From assembly GCA_017882945.1 (NCBI GenBank), contig JADGON010000017.1, positions 1 to 6,666 of the forward strand: a stretch of 6,666 nt of DNA. The letters are read 5' to 3'. Positions 1 through 5,706 of the stretch are shown here, piece by piece. This DNA comes from Acidimicrobiia bacterium. GTDB taxonomy: Bacteria; Actinomycetota; Acidimicrobiia; IMCC26256; JAENVU01. How positions within the stretch are numbered: position 1 is the stretch's first letter; every line of letters begins with the position of its first letter. Both the position numbers and the translations under genes were made by a program. The notes below the pieces were generated by a model, which was not told the origin of the DNA, did no database searches, and saw only the letters and a program-made list of their open reading frames with translations.

Positions 1-282
1 CTCGGCGCCCTCGCTGACCTCGAGCAGGTCGCGCCCCCGAGCGTCACCCGCGTCGTGGCCAAGCTCGAGGCCGACGGCTTCCTCACCCGCCAACCCGATC
101 CCGACGATCGACGGGTCACCCGCGTCGTCGTCACCCCGAAGGGCCGCAATCTCCTCGGTGCGTCGCGGCGCCGGAAGACCACCTGGCTCGCGACGCGCCT
201 CGAGGACCTGGGTGCCGAGCAGCGCGCTCGGGTGGCCGAAGCGCTCGACGCGCTCGACGCGCTCACGACGGAGCCCCGATGA
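1..282 (+). CDS. MarR-family transcriptional regulator, 3' part (5' end outside window)
   Basis: This is the C-terminal 93 residues of a MarR-type DNA-binding repressor; frame 1 is open from the first base, so the start lies upstream of the window. In-window residues 12-30 (PPSVTRVVAKLEADGFLTR) have the form of the recognition helix of the winged helix-turn-helix. The wing follows at residues 32-51, with the family's conserved D-D-R-R and a T-P-K-G turn. Residues 55-90 form the C-terminal dimerisation helix, which includes a short ALDALDALT repeat. MarR proteins are usually about 140-160 residues, so roughly 50-60 are missing. The TGA stop at 280-282 overlaps the ATG of the downstream exporter (279-281). 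This indicates translational coupling and suggests that the regulator controls the exporter and probably itself in response to a small ligand. The ligand and operator cannot be seen here. Confidence 0.9.
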   Translation, partial: LGALADLEQVAPPSVTRVVAKLEADGFLTRQPDPDDRRVTRVVVTPKGRNLLGASRRRKTTWLATRLEDLGAEQRARVAEALDALDALTTEPR

Positions 283-1640
283 AGCTCAAGCTCCGGCGCG
301 CGGCCACGGACACGTTCCGATCCCTGCACGTCCGCAACTTCCGCTTGTTCTTCAGCGGCCAGCTGATCTCCCAGATCGGCAACTGGCTGACGATGGTCGC
401 GTTGACGCTGCTCGTCCTGAAGCTCACCGACAACGGCGTCGCGATCGGGTTCCTCGCCGCCGCGCAGTTCGGACCGGTCCTGCTCATCGGCGCGTGGGCC
501 GGTCTCATCGCCGACCGCTCCGACAAGCGCAAGCTGCTGATCATCGTGCAGTCGATCGCGATGGCCCAGTCCTTCGCGCTGGCCGCACTCGCGTTCAGCG
601 GCAGTCCTCCGCTCTGGGCCATCTACTCGGTCGCGCTCGTCGGCGGCATCACCGTGGCGTTCGACAACCCGGCCCGCCGCGCGTTCGTGGTCGAGATGGT
701 GCCCGAAGCAGACATGAACAACGCGGTGAGCCTGAACAGTGCCGCGATGACGTCGTCCCGGATCTTCGGTCCTGCCCTCGCCGGCCTGCTGGTGATCACC
801 GTCGGCTTCGGCTGGGCGTTCCTCGCCGACGGGCTCTCCTACATCGCCGTGCTCATCGGCCTCTCCATGATGCGCACCTCCGAGCTCCGGCCCTCGCCGG
901 TGACCCAGCGCGCCAAGGGCCAGGTCCGAGCCGGGCTCCGCTACGCGCGCAGTGTCCCCGACCTCTGGGTCCCGCTCGTGATGATGGCCGTGGTCGGCAC
1001 GTTCGCGTACAACTTCCAGACGGTCTTCCCGTTGTTCGTCACCCGCAGTCTCGGCGGCAGCGATACGACGTTCACCCTGCTGTTGTCGGTCGTGAGCGTC
1101 GGTGCGCTGTTCGGCGCACTCGCGACCGCCCGGCGCAAGTCGATCGACGTCCGCATGGTGGCGCTCACCTCGCTCGCGTTCGGCGCCGCGCTCACCGTGA
1201 TGACGTTCGTACCCAACGCCGCCGTCGCGTTCCCGGTCGGGCTCTTCGTCGGCCTGGGGAGCATCGCGTTCCTCACGGCGTCGACCGCGATCGTCCAGAT
1301 CCGCTCCGATCCGATGATGCGGGGACGCGTCCTGGCGCTCCAGGCGATGGTGTTCCTCGGCAGCACCCCGATCGGCGGACCGATCGTCGGTTGGATCTGC
1401 GAGAACATCGGGCCGCGCTACGGCGTCGCCGTCGGGGCCGCCGCCGCACTCGGCGCAGGCGTATGGGGGCTCGCGAAGGCCCGCGGCTGCGCGCCGGCCG
1501 AACGGCTCACCTCCGACGACGCGGTGAAGGCCGTGGAGCTCGCCATCGCCGACCTCGACGACGACGTCTCTGATGCCGGAGCCGAGTGCGAGCCTGAACC
1601 CGCGCGTCAGGGGAAGAGGATCGTCTTGCCGACGAGCTGA
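279..1640 (+). CDS. MFS exporter, MFS_3/EntS-like
   Basis: This 453-residue inner-membrane transporter belongs to the major facilitator superfamily, in the MFS_3/enterobactin-exporter-like branch of proton-driven drug or siderophore exporters. The N-terminus (LHVRNFRLFFSGQLISQIGNWL, residues 16-37, split here only by position) is typical of that branch. The loop motif G-L-I-A-D-R-S-D-K-R lies at 75-84, and F-D-N-P-A-R-R-A-F at 128-136. About 10-12 hydrophobic segments run from residue 25 to about 400, with a cytoplasmic loop near 200-225 between the two halves. A hydrophilic, acidic tail (about 405-453) ends the protein, and its last codons overlap the convergent oxidoreductase gene. The ATG start is supported by GGAG at 270-273 and by the ATGA overlap with the MarR gene. 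Coupling to a MarR regulator suggests inducible efflux of a toxic compound. The substrate cannot be deduced from the sequence. Confidence 0.93.
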   Translation: MKLKLRRAATDTFRSLHVRNFRLFFSGQLISQIGNWLTMVALTLLVLKLTDNGVAIGFLAAAQFGPVLLIGAWAGLIADRSDKRKLLIIVQSIAMAQSFALAALAFSGSPPLWAIYSVALVGGITVAFDNPARRAFVVEMVPEADMNNAVSLNSAAMTSSRIFGPALAGLLVITVGFGWAFLADGLSYIAVLIGLSMMRTSELRPSPVTQRAKGQVRAGLRYARSVPDLWVPLVMMAVVGTFAYNFQTVFPLFVTRSLGGSDTTFTLLLSVVSVGALFGALATARRKSIDVRMVALTSLAFGAALTVMTFVPNAAVAFPVGLFVGLGSIAFLTASTAIVQIRSDPMMRGRVLALQAMVFLGSTPIGGPIVGWICENIGPRYGVAVGAAAALGAGVWGLAKARGCAPAERLTSDDAVKAVELAIADLDDDVSDAGAECEPEPARQGKRIVLPTS

Positions 1641-2575
1641 CGATCGATCGCCGCCTGGAGGACCTTCCCTGCGTCCTCGAGCGGAGCTCGATGCGGCGCC
1701 GGCGGATGGAGCCGGCCATCGCCCACCGCGATGAGGATCTCGTCGAGCAGCTGATGCTGACCGGCAGGGTCACGCCCGGTCCAGGCGCCCCAGTCGACTC
1801 CGATGAGCGTCCGGTTGTTCAGCAGCACGAGGTTCGCCGGCAGCTTCGGGATCGCCCCACCGGCAAAGCCGATCACCAGGAACCGACCATTCCAACCCGT
1901 CGCCCGCAGCGCGGGCTCGGCGTGCTCGCCGCCGACCGGGTCGACCACGACGTCGACACCTCCACCCGAGAGCTCCTTGGCCCGCACCTTCAGGTCCTCG
2001 GTCGTGTAGTTGATGACCTCCGCCGCGCCTGCAGCGCGCGCCGCGTCGAGCTTGTCGGTGCTGGACGCGGCCGCGATGACGCGAGCGCCGAGGGCGGTGG
2101 CGACGTCGACTGCGGCGAGACCGATACCACCACCGGCGCCGAGCACCAGGACCGTCTCGCCCGGCTCGAGCGTCATGCGGCGGGTCAACGAGAACCACAT
2201 CGTGCAATAGCTCTGCACCAACGCAGCCGCCCGGTCGAGATCGAGGCGGTCGGGCACCCGGGCCAGCGTCGCAGCCGGGACCACCACGTGGGAGGCGTAC
2301 GCGCCCAACGCCATCGCGAGCACGCGATCGCCGGCCACGAAGTCTTCGACCCCCTCCCCGACCGCGACGATCGCGCCGGCGAGCTCCATGCCGGGAGTGA
2401 ACGGGGTGGGGATCTTGATCTGGTACGTGCCCGCCACGGTCAGCGCGTCGACGTAGTTCACCCCTGCGGCCTCGACCGCGACGAGGACCTGGCCCGGCCC
2501 CGCGGTGGGGTCCGGCTCCTCCACGATCGAGAGGCGGCCGGGCGGTCCGTAGTCGGAGCACACGATGCGACGCAC
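1607..2575 (-). CDS. NADPH:quinone oxidoreductase, zinc-independent MDR family
   Basis: This 322-residue cytosolic protein is a medium-chain dehydrogenase/reductase of the quinone-oxidoreductase (QOR) type, expected to reduce quinones or enones with NADPH. The GroES-like N-terminal domain contains G-V-N-Y-V-D-A-L at 38-45, P-F-T-P-G-M-E-L-A-G at 58-67 and G-D-R-V at 82-85. The Rossmann nucleotide-binding motif G-A-G-G-G-I-G-L-A-A-V lies at 146-156, and the C-terminal P-L-E-D-A-G-K-V/G-K-T-I-L pattern closes the family fold. The cysteine ligands of zinc-dependent alcohol dehydrogenases are absent. I chose the GTG at 2573-2575 because the protein then begins MRRIVCSDYG, as family members do. 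A TACTGT -10 element also ends 7 bases upstream, which fits a leaderless transcript. Upstream extension to 2869 would only read antisense to the next gene. The 3' end overlaps the MFS gene by 34 bases, tail to tail. Confidence 0.9.
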   Translation of the reverse strand: MRRIVCSDYGPPGRLSIVEEPDPTAGPGQVLVAVEAAGVNYVDALTVAGTYQIKIPTPFTPGMELAGAIVAVGEGVEDFVAGDRVLAMALGAYASHVVVPAATLARVPDRLDLDRAAALVQSYCTMWFSLTRRMTLEPGETVLVLGAGGGIGLAAVDVATALGARVIAAASSTDKLDAARAAGAAEVINYTTEDLKVRAKELSGGGVDVVVDPVGGEHAEPALRATGWNGRFLVIGFAGGAIPKLPANLVLLNNRTLIGVDWGAWTGRDPAGQHQLLDEILIAVGDGRLHPPAPHRAPLEDAGKVLQAAIDRQLVGKTILFP

Positions 2576-2582
2576 GGGCCGC

Positions 2583-2613
2583 ACAGTAGGGCGCGTGCCG
2601 CGAGGGCCTGCAA
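2583..2613 (-). promoter_or_regulatory. Likely leaderless promoter of the quinone oxidoreductase gene
   Basis: Read on the minus strand, a TTGCAG -35-like hexamer (2613-2608) is followed after 19 bases by TACTGT (2588-2583), a good actinobacterial -10 element. Only 7 bases separate this from the GTG start at 2575. Transcription would therefore begin at or next to the start codon, and no Shine-Dalgarno sequence is present. The elements and spacing are seen directly. That the promoter is active is inferred. Confidence 0.5.
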
Positions 2614-2615
2614 CC

Positions 2616-3350
2616 ATGACGCTCGTGACGACCGAAGGTCCGGGCGCGACGCGGGCATGGATGAGCTGGAGCAGCGGCAAGGACAGTGCCCTGGCGCTCG
2701 CCACCGCGAGACTCGACCCGTCGCTCGAGGTCGTCGGGCTGCTCGTCACGGTGAACGCAGACGCCGACCGGGTCGCGATGCATGCGGTCCGCCGCGAGCT
2801 CGTCGAAGCCCAGGCCGAACGGCTCGGCCTGCCGCTGCGGGTCGTGGAGATCCCGTCCCCGTGCCCCAACGAGGTGTACGCCGAACGGATGCAGGAGGCG
2901 ATGAGCGACGCCGTCGCCCACGGCGTGGAGCGCGTGATCTTCGGCGACCTCTACCTCGAAGACGTTCGCGCCTACCGGGAGCAGGCCTTGGCCGCGGTGC
3001 CGATCGAACCCGTCTTCCCTCTCTGGGCCCGGCCGACGCCCGCGCTCGCACGCGACATGATCGCGACAGGGGTGCGCGCGGTCATCACCTGCGTCGATCC
3101 CCGTCGACTCCCGGCGAGCTTCGCCGGCCGTCCGTTCGACGCCACCTTCCTTGCCGATCTCCCCGACGGCGTCGATCACTGCGGTGAGAACGGGGAGTTC
3201 CACTCGTTCGTGTGGGACGCGCCCGGGTTCTCCTCACCGATCCCCATCGAGGTGGGCGAGACGGTCGAGCGCGACGGATTCGTCTTCTGCGATGTTCGCC
3301 GGGCGCTCGCGCCTAGTGACAGACCAGCTGGTTCGGCACTTCGCCCGTGA
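2616..3350 (+). CDS. Dph6/MJ0570-like PP-loop ATP pyrophosphatase (Diphthami_syn_2 family)
   Basis: This 244-residue cytosolic protein belongs to the adenine nucleotide alpha hydrolase superfamily, in the diphthine-ammonia ligase-like branch. The PP-loop that binds ATP is S-S-G-K-D-S-A-L-A-L at 19-28. The family signatures F-G-D-L-Y-L-E-D-V-R-A-Y-R-E (109-122) and C-G-E-N-G-E-F-H-S-F (189-198) are intact, and the length is normal. In eukaryotes and archaea, relatives amidate diphthine on elongation factor 2. Bacteria lack diphthamide, so this copy probably adenylates another substrate, which is unknown. The ATG at 2616 has GAGGG at 2602-2606 in front of it. An in-frame ATG at 2565 would overlap the start of the divergent oxidoreductase and add an arginine-rich leader not seen in the family, so I rejected it. 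The 3' end overlaps the convergent transglycosylase-like gene by 38 bases. Confidence 0.87.
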   Translation: MTLVTTEGPGATRAWMSWSSGKDSALALATARLDPSLEVVGLLVTVNADADRVAMHAVRRELVEAQAERLGLPLRVVEIPSPCPNEVYAERMQEAMSDAVAHGVERVIFGDLYLEDVRAYREQALAAVPIEPVFPLWARPTPALARDMIATGVRAVITCVDPRRLPASFAGRPFDATFLADLPDGVDHCGENGEFHSFVWDAPGFSSPIPIEVGETVERDGFVFCDVRRALAPSDRPAGSALRP

Positions 3351-3981
3351 GGATGCGCGCGAGCACCCGTGCTTCCGGCTCCCACTTCGCGTACGCGAAC
3401 GGTTCCGCGCTGTGTTGCACATGCTGCGCGGCCTCGGTCACGGACATCGCGTCCCAGCTCTCGACCCGGGCAAGCGCGCGGTAGAAGGCTGCCGCCGCAT
3501 ACCGGGGCGTCGTGAGCTGGGCGGGGGTGCCCCACCCCTGCGACGGCCGTTGCTGGAACAGGCCCACCGAGTCTCGGTCCCCATGCGAGATGTTGTGCAT
3601 CTTCGATTCCTGGAGCGCCGCCGCCAGCGCGACCGTCACCGCGTGGTGCGGCATGCCGACCTCGGTTGCCACCGCCGCGATCGTTCGCGCGTTCGCGGCT
3701 TGCTCACGATCGAAGCGGTACGTCTCGCTCCCGATGGTCGCGGTGCACGACGGCGTCACGCTCGCGAGCACTCGAGTCACCGCGTACCCCGCTCCCGCCA
3801 GCAGGGCCACCACGATCCCGAGCACCACGACCAACGTGAACATCCGCCGACGGGCTCGCCCCGAGCGGCCCGGGATCGAACCCGATCGCGCGCCGCCGCC
3901 ACCACCGCGTCCGTCGACCGCACCCCGTACCGAGACAGGGCTCGGGCGCGCCTCGACGCGGTCGCGACTCGAAATCGGCAC
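3313..3981 (-). CDS. Membrane-anchored lysozyme/transglycosylase-like protein (often labelled hypothetical)
   Basis: This 222-residue protein has a single membrane anchor and probably an extracytoplasmic lysozyme-fold domain. Residues 1-46 are cytoplasmic and rich in Gly and Arg, ending in R-R-R. Residues 48-69 form one hydrophobic segment (FTLVVVLGIVVALLAGAGYAV). The outer domain includes A-A-L-Q-E-S at 121-126, where E125 is in the position expected of the catalytic glutamate. It is followed by D-S-V-G-L-F-Q-Q-R at 137-145, which resembles the G-L-M/F-Q motif of soluble lytic transglycosylases. Actinobacterial homologues with the S-x-G-L-F-Q-Q-R-P-S-Q-G-W-G signature are, as I recall, often misnamed heavy metal transporters. 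Peptidoglycan cleavage is therefore inferred, not established. The GTG start at 3981 lies 6 bases after a TAGCGT -10 element, fitting leaderless translation. An alternative start is the ATG at 3843, just before the membrane segment. Confidence 0.75.
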   Translation of the reverse strand: MPISSRDRVEARPSPVSVRGAVDGRGGGGGARSGSIPGRSGRARRRMFTLVVVLGIVVALLAGAGYAVTRVLASVTPSCTATIGSETYRFDREQAANARTIAAVATEVGMPHHAVTVALAAALQESKMHNISHGDRDSVGLFQQRPSQGWGTPAQLTTPRYAAAAFYRALARVESWDAMSVTEAAQHVQHSAEPFAYAKWEPEARVLARILTGEVPNQLVCH

Positions 3982-3987
3982 CCCAAA

Positions 3988-3993
3988 ACGCTA
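3988..3993 (-). promoter_or_regulatory. Likely -10 element of a leaderless promoter for the transglycosylase-like gene
   Basis: On the minus strand TAGCGT (3993-3988) is followed by six bases and then the GTG start at 3981, with no Shine-Dalgarno sequence. This spacing places the transcription start at the start codon, as in many actinobacterial leaderless genes. No good -35 hexamer is visible. The position where it would be (about 4011-4016) lies within one arm of the inverted repeat at 4011-4076. Confidence 0.45.
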
Positions 3994-4010
3994 CCGGGCC
4001 CCCGCCACTC

Positions 4011-4076
4011 ACGTTCGGCACGAAGAAGAACACTCGTGGCCGAGCCCGATCTTCGGCGTGAACCGGTGCCGAACGT
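4011..4076. repeat. 11-base perfect inverted repeat in a divergent intergenic region, possible operator
   Basis: ACGTTCGGCAC at 4011-4021 is repeated as its exact reverse complement GTGCCGAACGT at 4066-4076, with 44 bases between the arms. A third copy of the core, TTCGGC, occurs at 4052-4057 and can pair with GCCGAA at 4068-4073, giving a 6-base stem with a 10-base loop. The whole divergent gap 3982-4172 (191 bases) contains no credible gene. The repeat lies upstream of the minus-strand gene, with one arm at its -35 position, and further upstream of the plus-strand gene at 4173. A binding site for a dimeric or looping regulator is a reasonable inference. No regulator in the window is tied to it. 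Confidence 0.4.
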
Positions 4077-4137
4077 CACGCAAACATCTCCCCCGAGGCG
4101 CCGAAACGCTGAGGCGAGCGTCCCGATGGTCTCGCCG

Positions 4138-4165
4138 TAGGCTGATGCGCACCGCAGCCGAGGAG
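4138..4165 (+). promoter_or_regulatory. Likely -10 element and ribosome binding site for the small helical protein gene
   Basis: TAGGCT at 4138-4143 matches the actinobacterial TAnnnT -10 consensus and would start a transcript near 4150. GAGGAG at 4160-4165 is a strong Shine-Dalgarno sequence 7 bases before the ATG at 4173 and fixes that start. No convincing -35 hexamer is seen. Confidence 0.45.
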
Positions 4166-4172
4166 ACCATCG

Positions 4173-4634
4173 ATGACGGACAAGTCCGCGTTCACCGACG
4201 ACGAGTGGCACGCGCTGAGCGAAGCCCCCCTGCTCGTGACCCTGGCGATCTTCGCCACCGGGGAGCACGGACCGATCTCGATGGTGAAGGAGGCCGCGGC
4301 GAGCGCACGGGTCATCGCGCACCCCGGTGAGCACGGTCCTGCGAACGCGCTGATCGCCGAGATCGCCGCGGCAGCCGAGACCAAGGAAGCGCGCCATGAG
4401 ATGAAGGAGCACCGGGGCCGGTCCATGGAGGAGGCGCTCGAGCACTCCCTCACGGACCTCGCGCCCGCGGCCGCGGCATTGAAGAAGCTTCCGGCTGACG
4501 AGGCCGCACAGGTCGGCCGGTGGCTCGTGGACATCGCCAAGGCCATTGCCGAGGCGGCCAAGACGGTCAAGCCCGAAGAGCAGACCGCGATCGACAAGAT
4601 CTCGGTGCTCTTCGCCCCGCCCGCGCCCGCCTGA
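4173..4634 (+). CDS. Small alpha-helical protein of unknown function
   Basis: I cannot name the function of this 153-residue protein. It is soluble, with no signal peptide, and almost entirely helical by composition (Ala, Glu, Lys rich). It opens with F-T-D-D-E-W-H-A-L-S-E-A-P at 7-19, followed by a hydrophobic helix (20-30), a helix with M-V-K-E-A-A-A-S-A-R (37-46), a charged central part (70-90), and a final pair of helices. R-W-L-V-D-I-A-K-A-I-A-E-A (116-128) and E-E-Q-T-A-I-D-K-I-S (135-144) recall the end of TerB-like helical domains. The F-x-x-x-E-W start resembles short uncharacterised actinobacterial proteins. Coding is well supported by the GAGGAG ribosome binding site, a clean ATG and typical third-position GC use. 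The sigma-factor gene follows on the same strand after 88 bases, but that gene has its own likely promoter, so co-transcription is uncertain. Confidence 0.75.
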   Translation: MTDKSAFTDDEWHALSEAPLLVTLAIFATGEHGPISMVKEAAASARVIAHPGEHGPANALIAEIAAAAETKEARHEMKEHRGRSMEEALEHSLTDLAPAAAALKKLPADEAAQVGRWLVDIAKAIAEAAKTVKPEEQTAIDKISVLFAPPAPA

Positions 4635-4664
4635 GCCGCCGGTATGAATGTCCCAGCGACTGCC

Positions 4665-4711
4665 TACGATGGTCGTACCCGGATTCCTCGTGCGGGTGTC
4701 GACCACGGGAG
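4665..4711 (+). promoter_or_regulatory. Likely sigma-factor gene promoter (-10), small inverted repeat and ribosome binding site
   Basis: TACGAT at 4665-4670 is a good TAnnnT -10 element. It would start a transcript near 4677, leaving a leader of about 46 bases. The same bases form part of a perfect inverted repeat TACGA-TGG-TCGTA (4665-4677) covering the -10 and the expected start point. GGGAG at 4707-4711 lies 11 bases before the ATG at 4723 and is the likely ribosome binding site. No recognisable ECF-type -35 (GGAAC-like) precedes the -10, so there is no direct sign of autoregulation. Confidence 0.4.
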
Positions 4712-4722
4712 CGTGATGCCGG

Positions 4723-5706
4723 ATGACTGATCTCACTGTTGCTCGCGAGTCCGCCGACCTCGAGGCCCAGCTCGAGCAGCACCGCATCGAGCTGACCGCC
4801 TACTGCTACCGCATGCTGGGTTCCGCGTCGGACGCCGAGGACGCAGTCCAGGACACGATGATGCGAGCCTGGCGCGCCTTCGATCGGTTCGAAGGCCGCT
4901 CCTCCCTCCGCTCGTGGCTCTACCGCATCGCCACCAACGCGTGCTTCGACCTGTTGAACGGCAAGCAGCGGCGCGCCCGTCCCATGGACTTCGGGCCGGC
5001 GGCGACCGCCGATGCGCCGCTGGCCCCGCCCCGCCGCGAGATCGCCTGGCTGGAGCCGATGCCCGACAGCCGGGTCCTCCCGGCCGACGGTGATCCCGCC
5101 GACCTTGCCGTCGCACGCGAATCGATTCGTCTCGCGTTCGTCGCCGCGCTGCAACACCTCCCCGCGCGACAGCGCGCGGTGCTGATCCTGCGAGAGGTGC
5201 TGCGCTGGCAGGCCACGGAGGTGGCCCAGCTCCTGGACACGACGGTCGCGTCGGTCAACAGTGCGCTGCAGCGCGCTCGGGCCACGCTCGAAGCGAGCGG
5301 CATCACGGACAGCGACGTGGCCGCACCGCTCGATGAGGAGCAACGCGCGCTTCTCGCCCGCTACGTCGACTCGTTCGAGCGGTACGACCTCGACGAGCTC
5401 GTCTCGCTGCTGCACGAAGACGTCAGGCAGTCGATGCCGCCGTTCGAGATGTGGCTCATGGGCGCGGAGGAGGTCCGCTCGTGGATGCTCGGTCCCGGCG
5501 CGGCGTGCGAGGGCTCCAAGCTGATCCCGACGATCGCCAACGGCGCGCCCGCATTCGGGCAGTACCGGCCGAGTGGCCCCGGTGGGAGCTTCGAGCCGTG
5601 GTCGCTCCACGTCTTGGAGATCTCAGAGGGTGAGATCGTCGGGCTCAACTACTTCCTCGACACCGACACGCTGTTCCCCATCTTCGGTCTGCCCGCGCGG
5701 CCCTAA
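4723..5706 (+). CDS. sigG: ECF sigma factor with SnoaL-like C-terminal domain, SigG type (TIGR02960-like)
   Basis: This 327-residue protein is an alternative RNA polymerase sigma factor. Region 2 spans about 20-85, with Y-R-M-L-G-S-A-S-D-A-E-D-A-V-Q-D at 29-44 for core binding and the S-S-L-R-S-W-L-Y-R-I-A-T-N motif at 60-72 for -10 melting. A linker carries A-W-L-E-P-M-P-D at 108-115, a signature shared with Mycobacterium tuberculosis SigG. Region 4, with its -35-recognising helix-turn-helix, spans about 135-190 (L-P-A-R-Q-R-A-V-L-I-L-R-E-V at 146-159). Residues 204-325 form a SnoaL/NTF2-like domain ending F-L-D-T-D-T-L-F-P-I-F-G-L-P. In related ECF groups this domain replaces a separate anti-sigma factor by contacting the core sigma domains, and no anti-sigma gene is adjacent here. 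The target promoters and signal are unknown. The last 84 bases are antisense to the STAS-like remnant. Confidence 0.94.
   Translation: MTDLTVARESADLEAQLEQHRIELTAYCYRMLGSASDAEDAVQDTMMRAWRAFDRFEGRSSLRSWLYRIATNACFDLLNGKQRRARPMDFGPAATADAPLAPPRREIAWLEPMPDSRVLPADGDPADLAVARESIRLAFVAALQHLPARQRAVLILREVLRWQATEVAQLLDTTVASVNSALQRARATLEASGITDSDVAAPLDEEQRALLARYVDSFERYDLDELVSLLHEDVRQSMPPFEMWLMGAEEVRSWMLGPGAACEGSKLIPTIANGAPAFGQYRPSGPGGSFEPWSLHVLEISEGEIVGLNYFLDTDTLFPIFGLPARP

Noticed and set aside
241..267. Tandem 9-base repeat GCGCTCGAC in the MarR gene
   Set aside because: It is two copies plus a partial one, encodes ALDALDAL in a helix, and is explained by codon use in a heptad-like segment.
158..1573. 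Long open plus-strand frame inside the MarR and MFS genes
   Set aside because: Its product is dominated by Arg, Pro and Gly with no domain, typical of an off-frame reading of high-GC coding DNA. The MFS frame has clear membrane segments and motifs.
2576..2869. N-terminal extension of the oxidoreductase up to 2869
   Set aside because: The extra residues do not resemble the family and would be antisense to the PP-loop gene. The GTG at 2575 gives the normal N-terminus.
1691..3203. Long open frames opposite or out of frame with the quinone oxidoreductase and PP-loop genes (1691-3187 plus, 1770-3203 minus)
   Set aside because: Both are Arg/Gly/Asp-rich and featureless, while the chosen frames carry intact family motifs.
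3988..4016. ECF-type promoter (GAAC near 4013-4016 with CGTT near 3987-3990, minus strand) that could be a target of the local sigma factor
   Set aside because: The spacer would be 22 bases, well outside the usual 15-18 for ECF promoters.
3777..5610. Minus-strand open frames at 3777-4787 and 4567-5610
   Set aside because: They lie antisense to the helical protein and the sigma factor, have low-complexity Arg-rich products and no ribosome binding sites.
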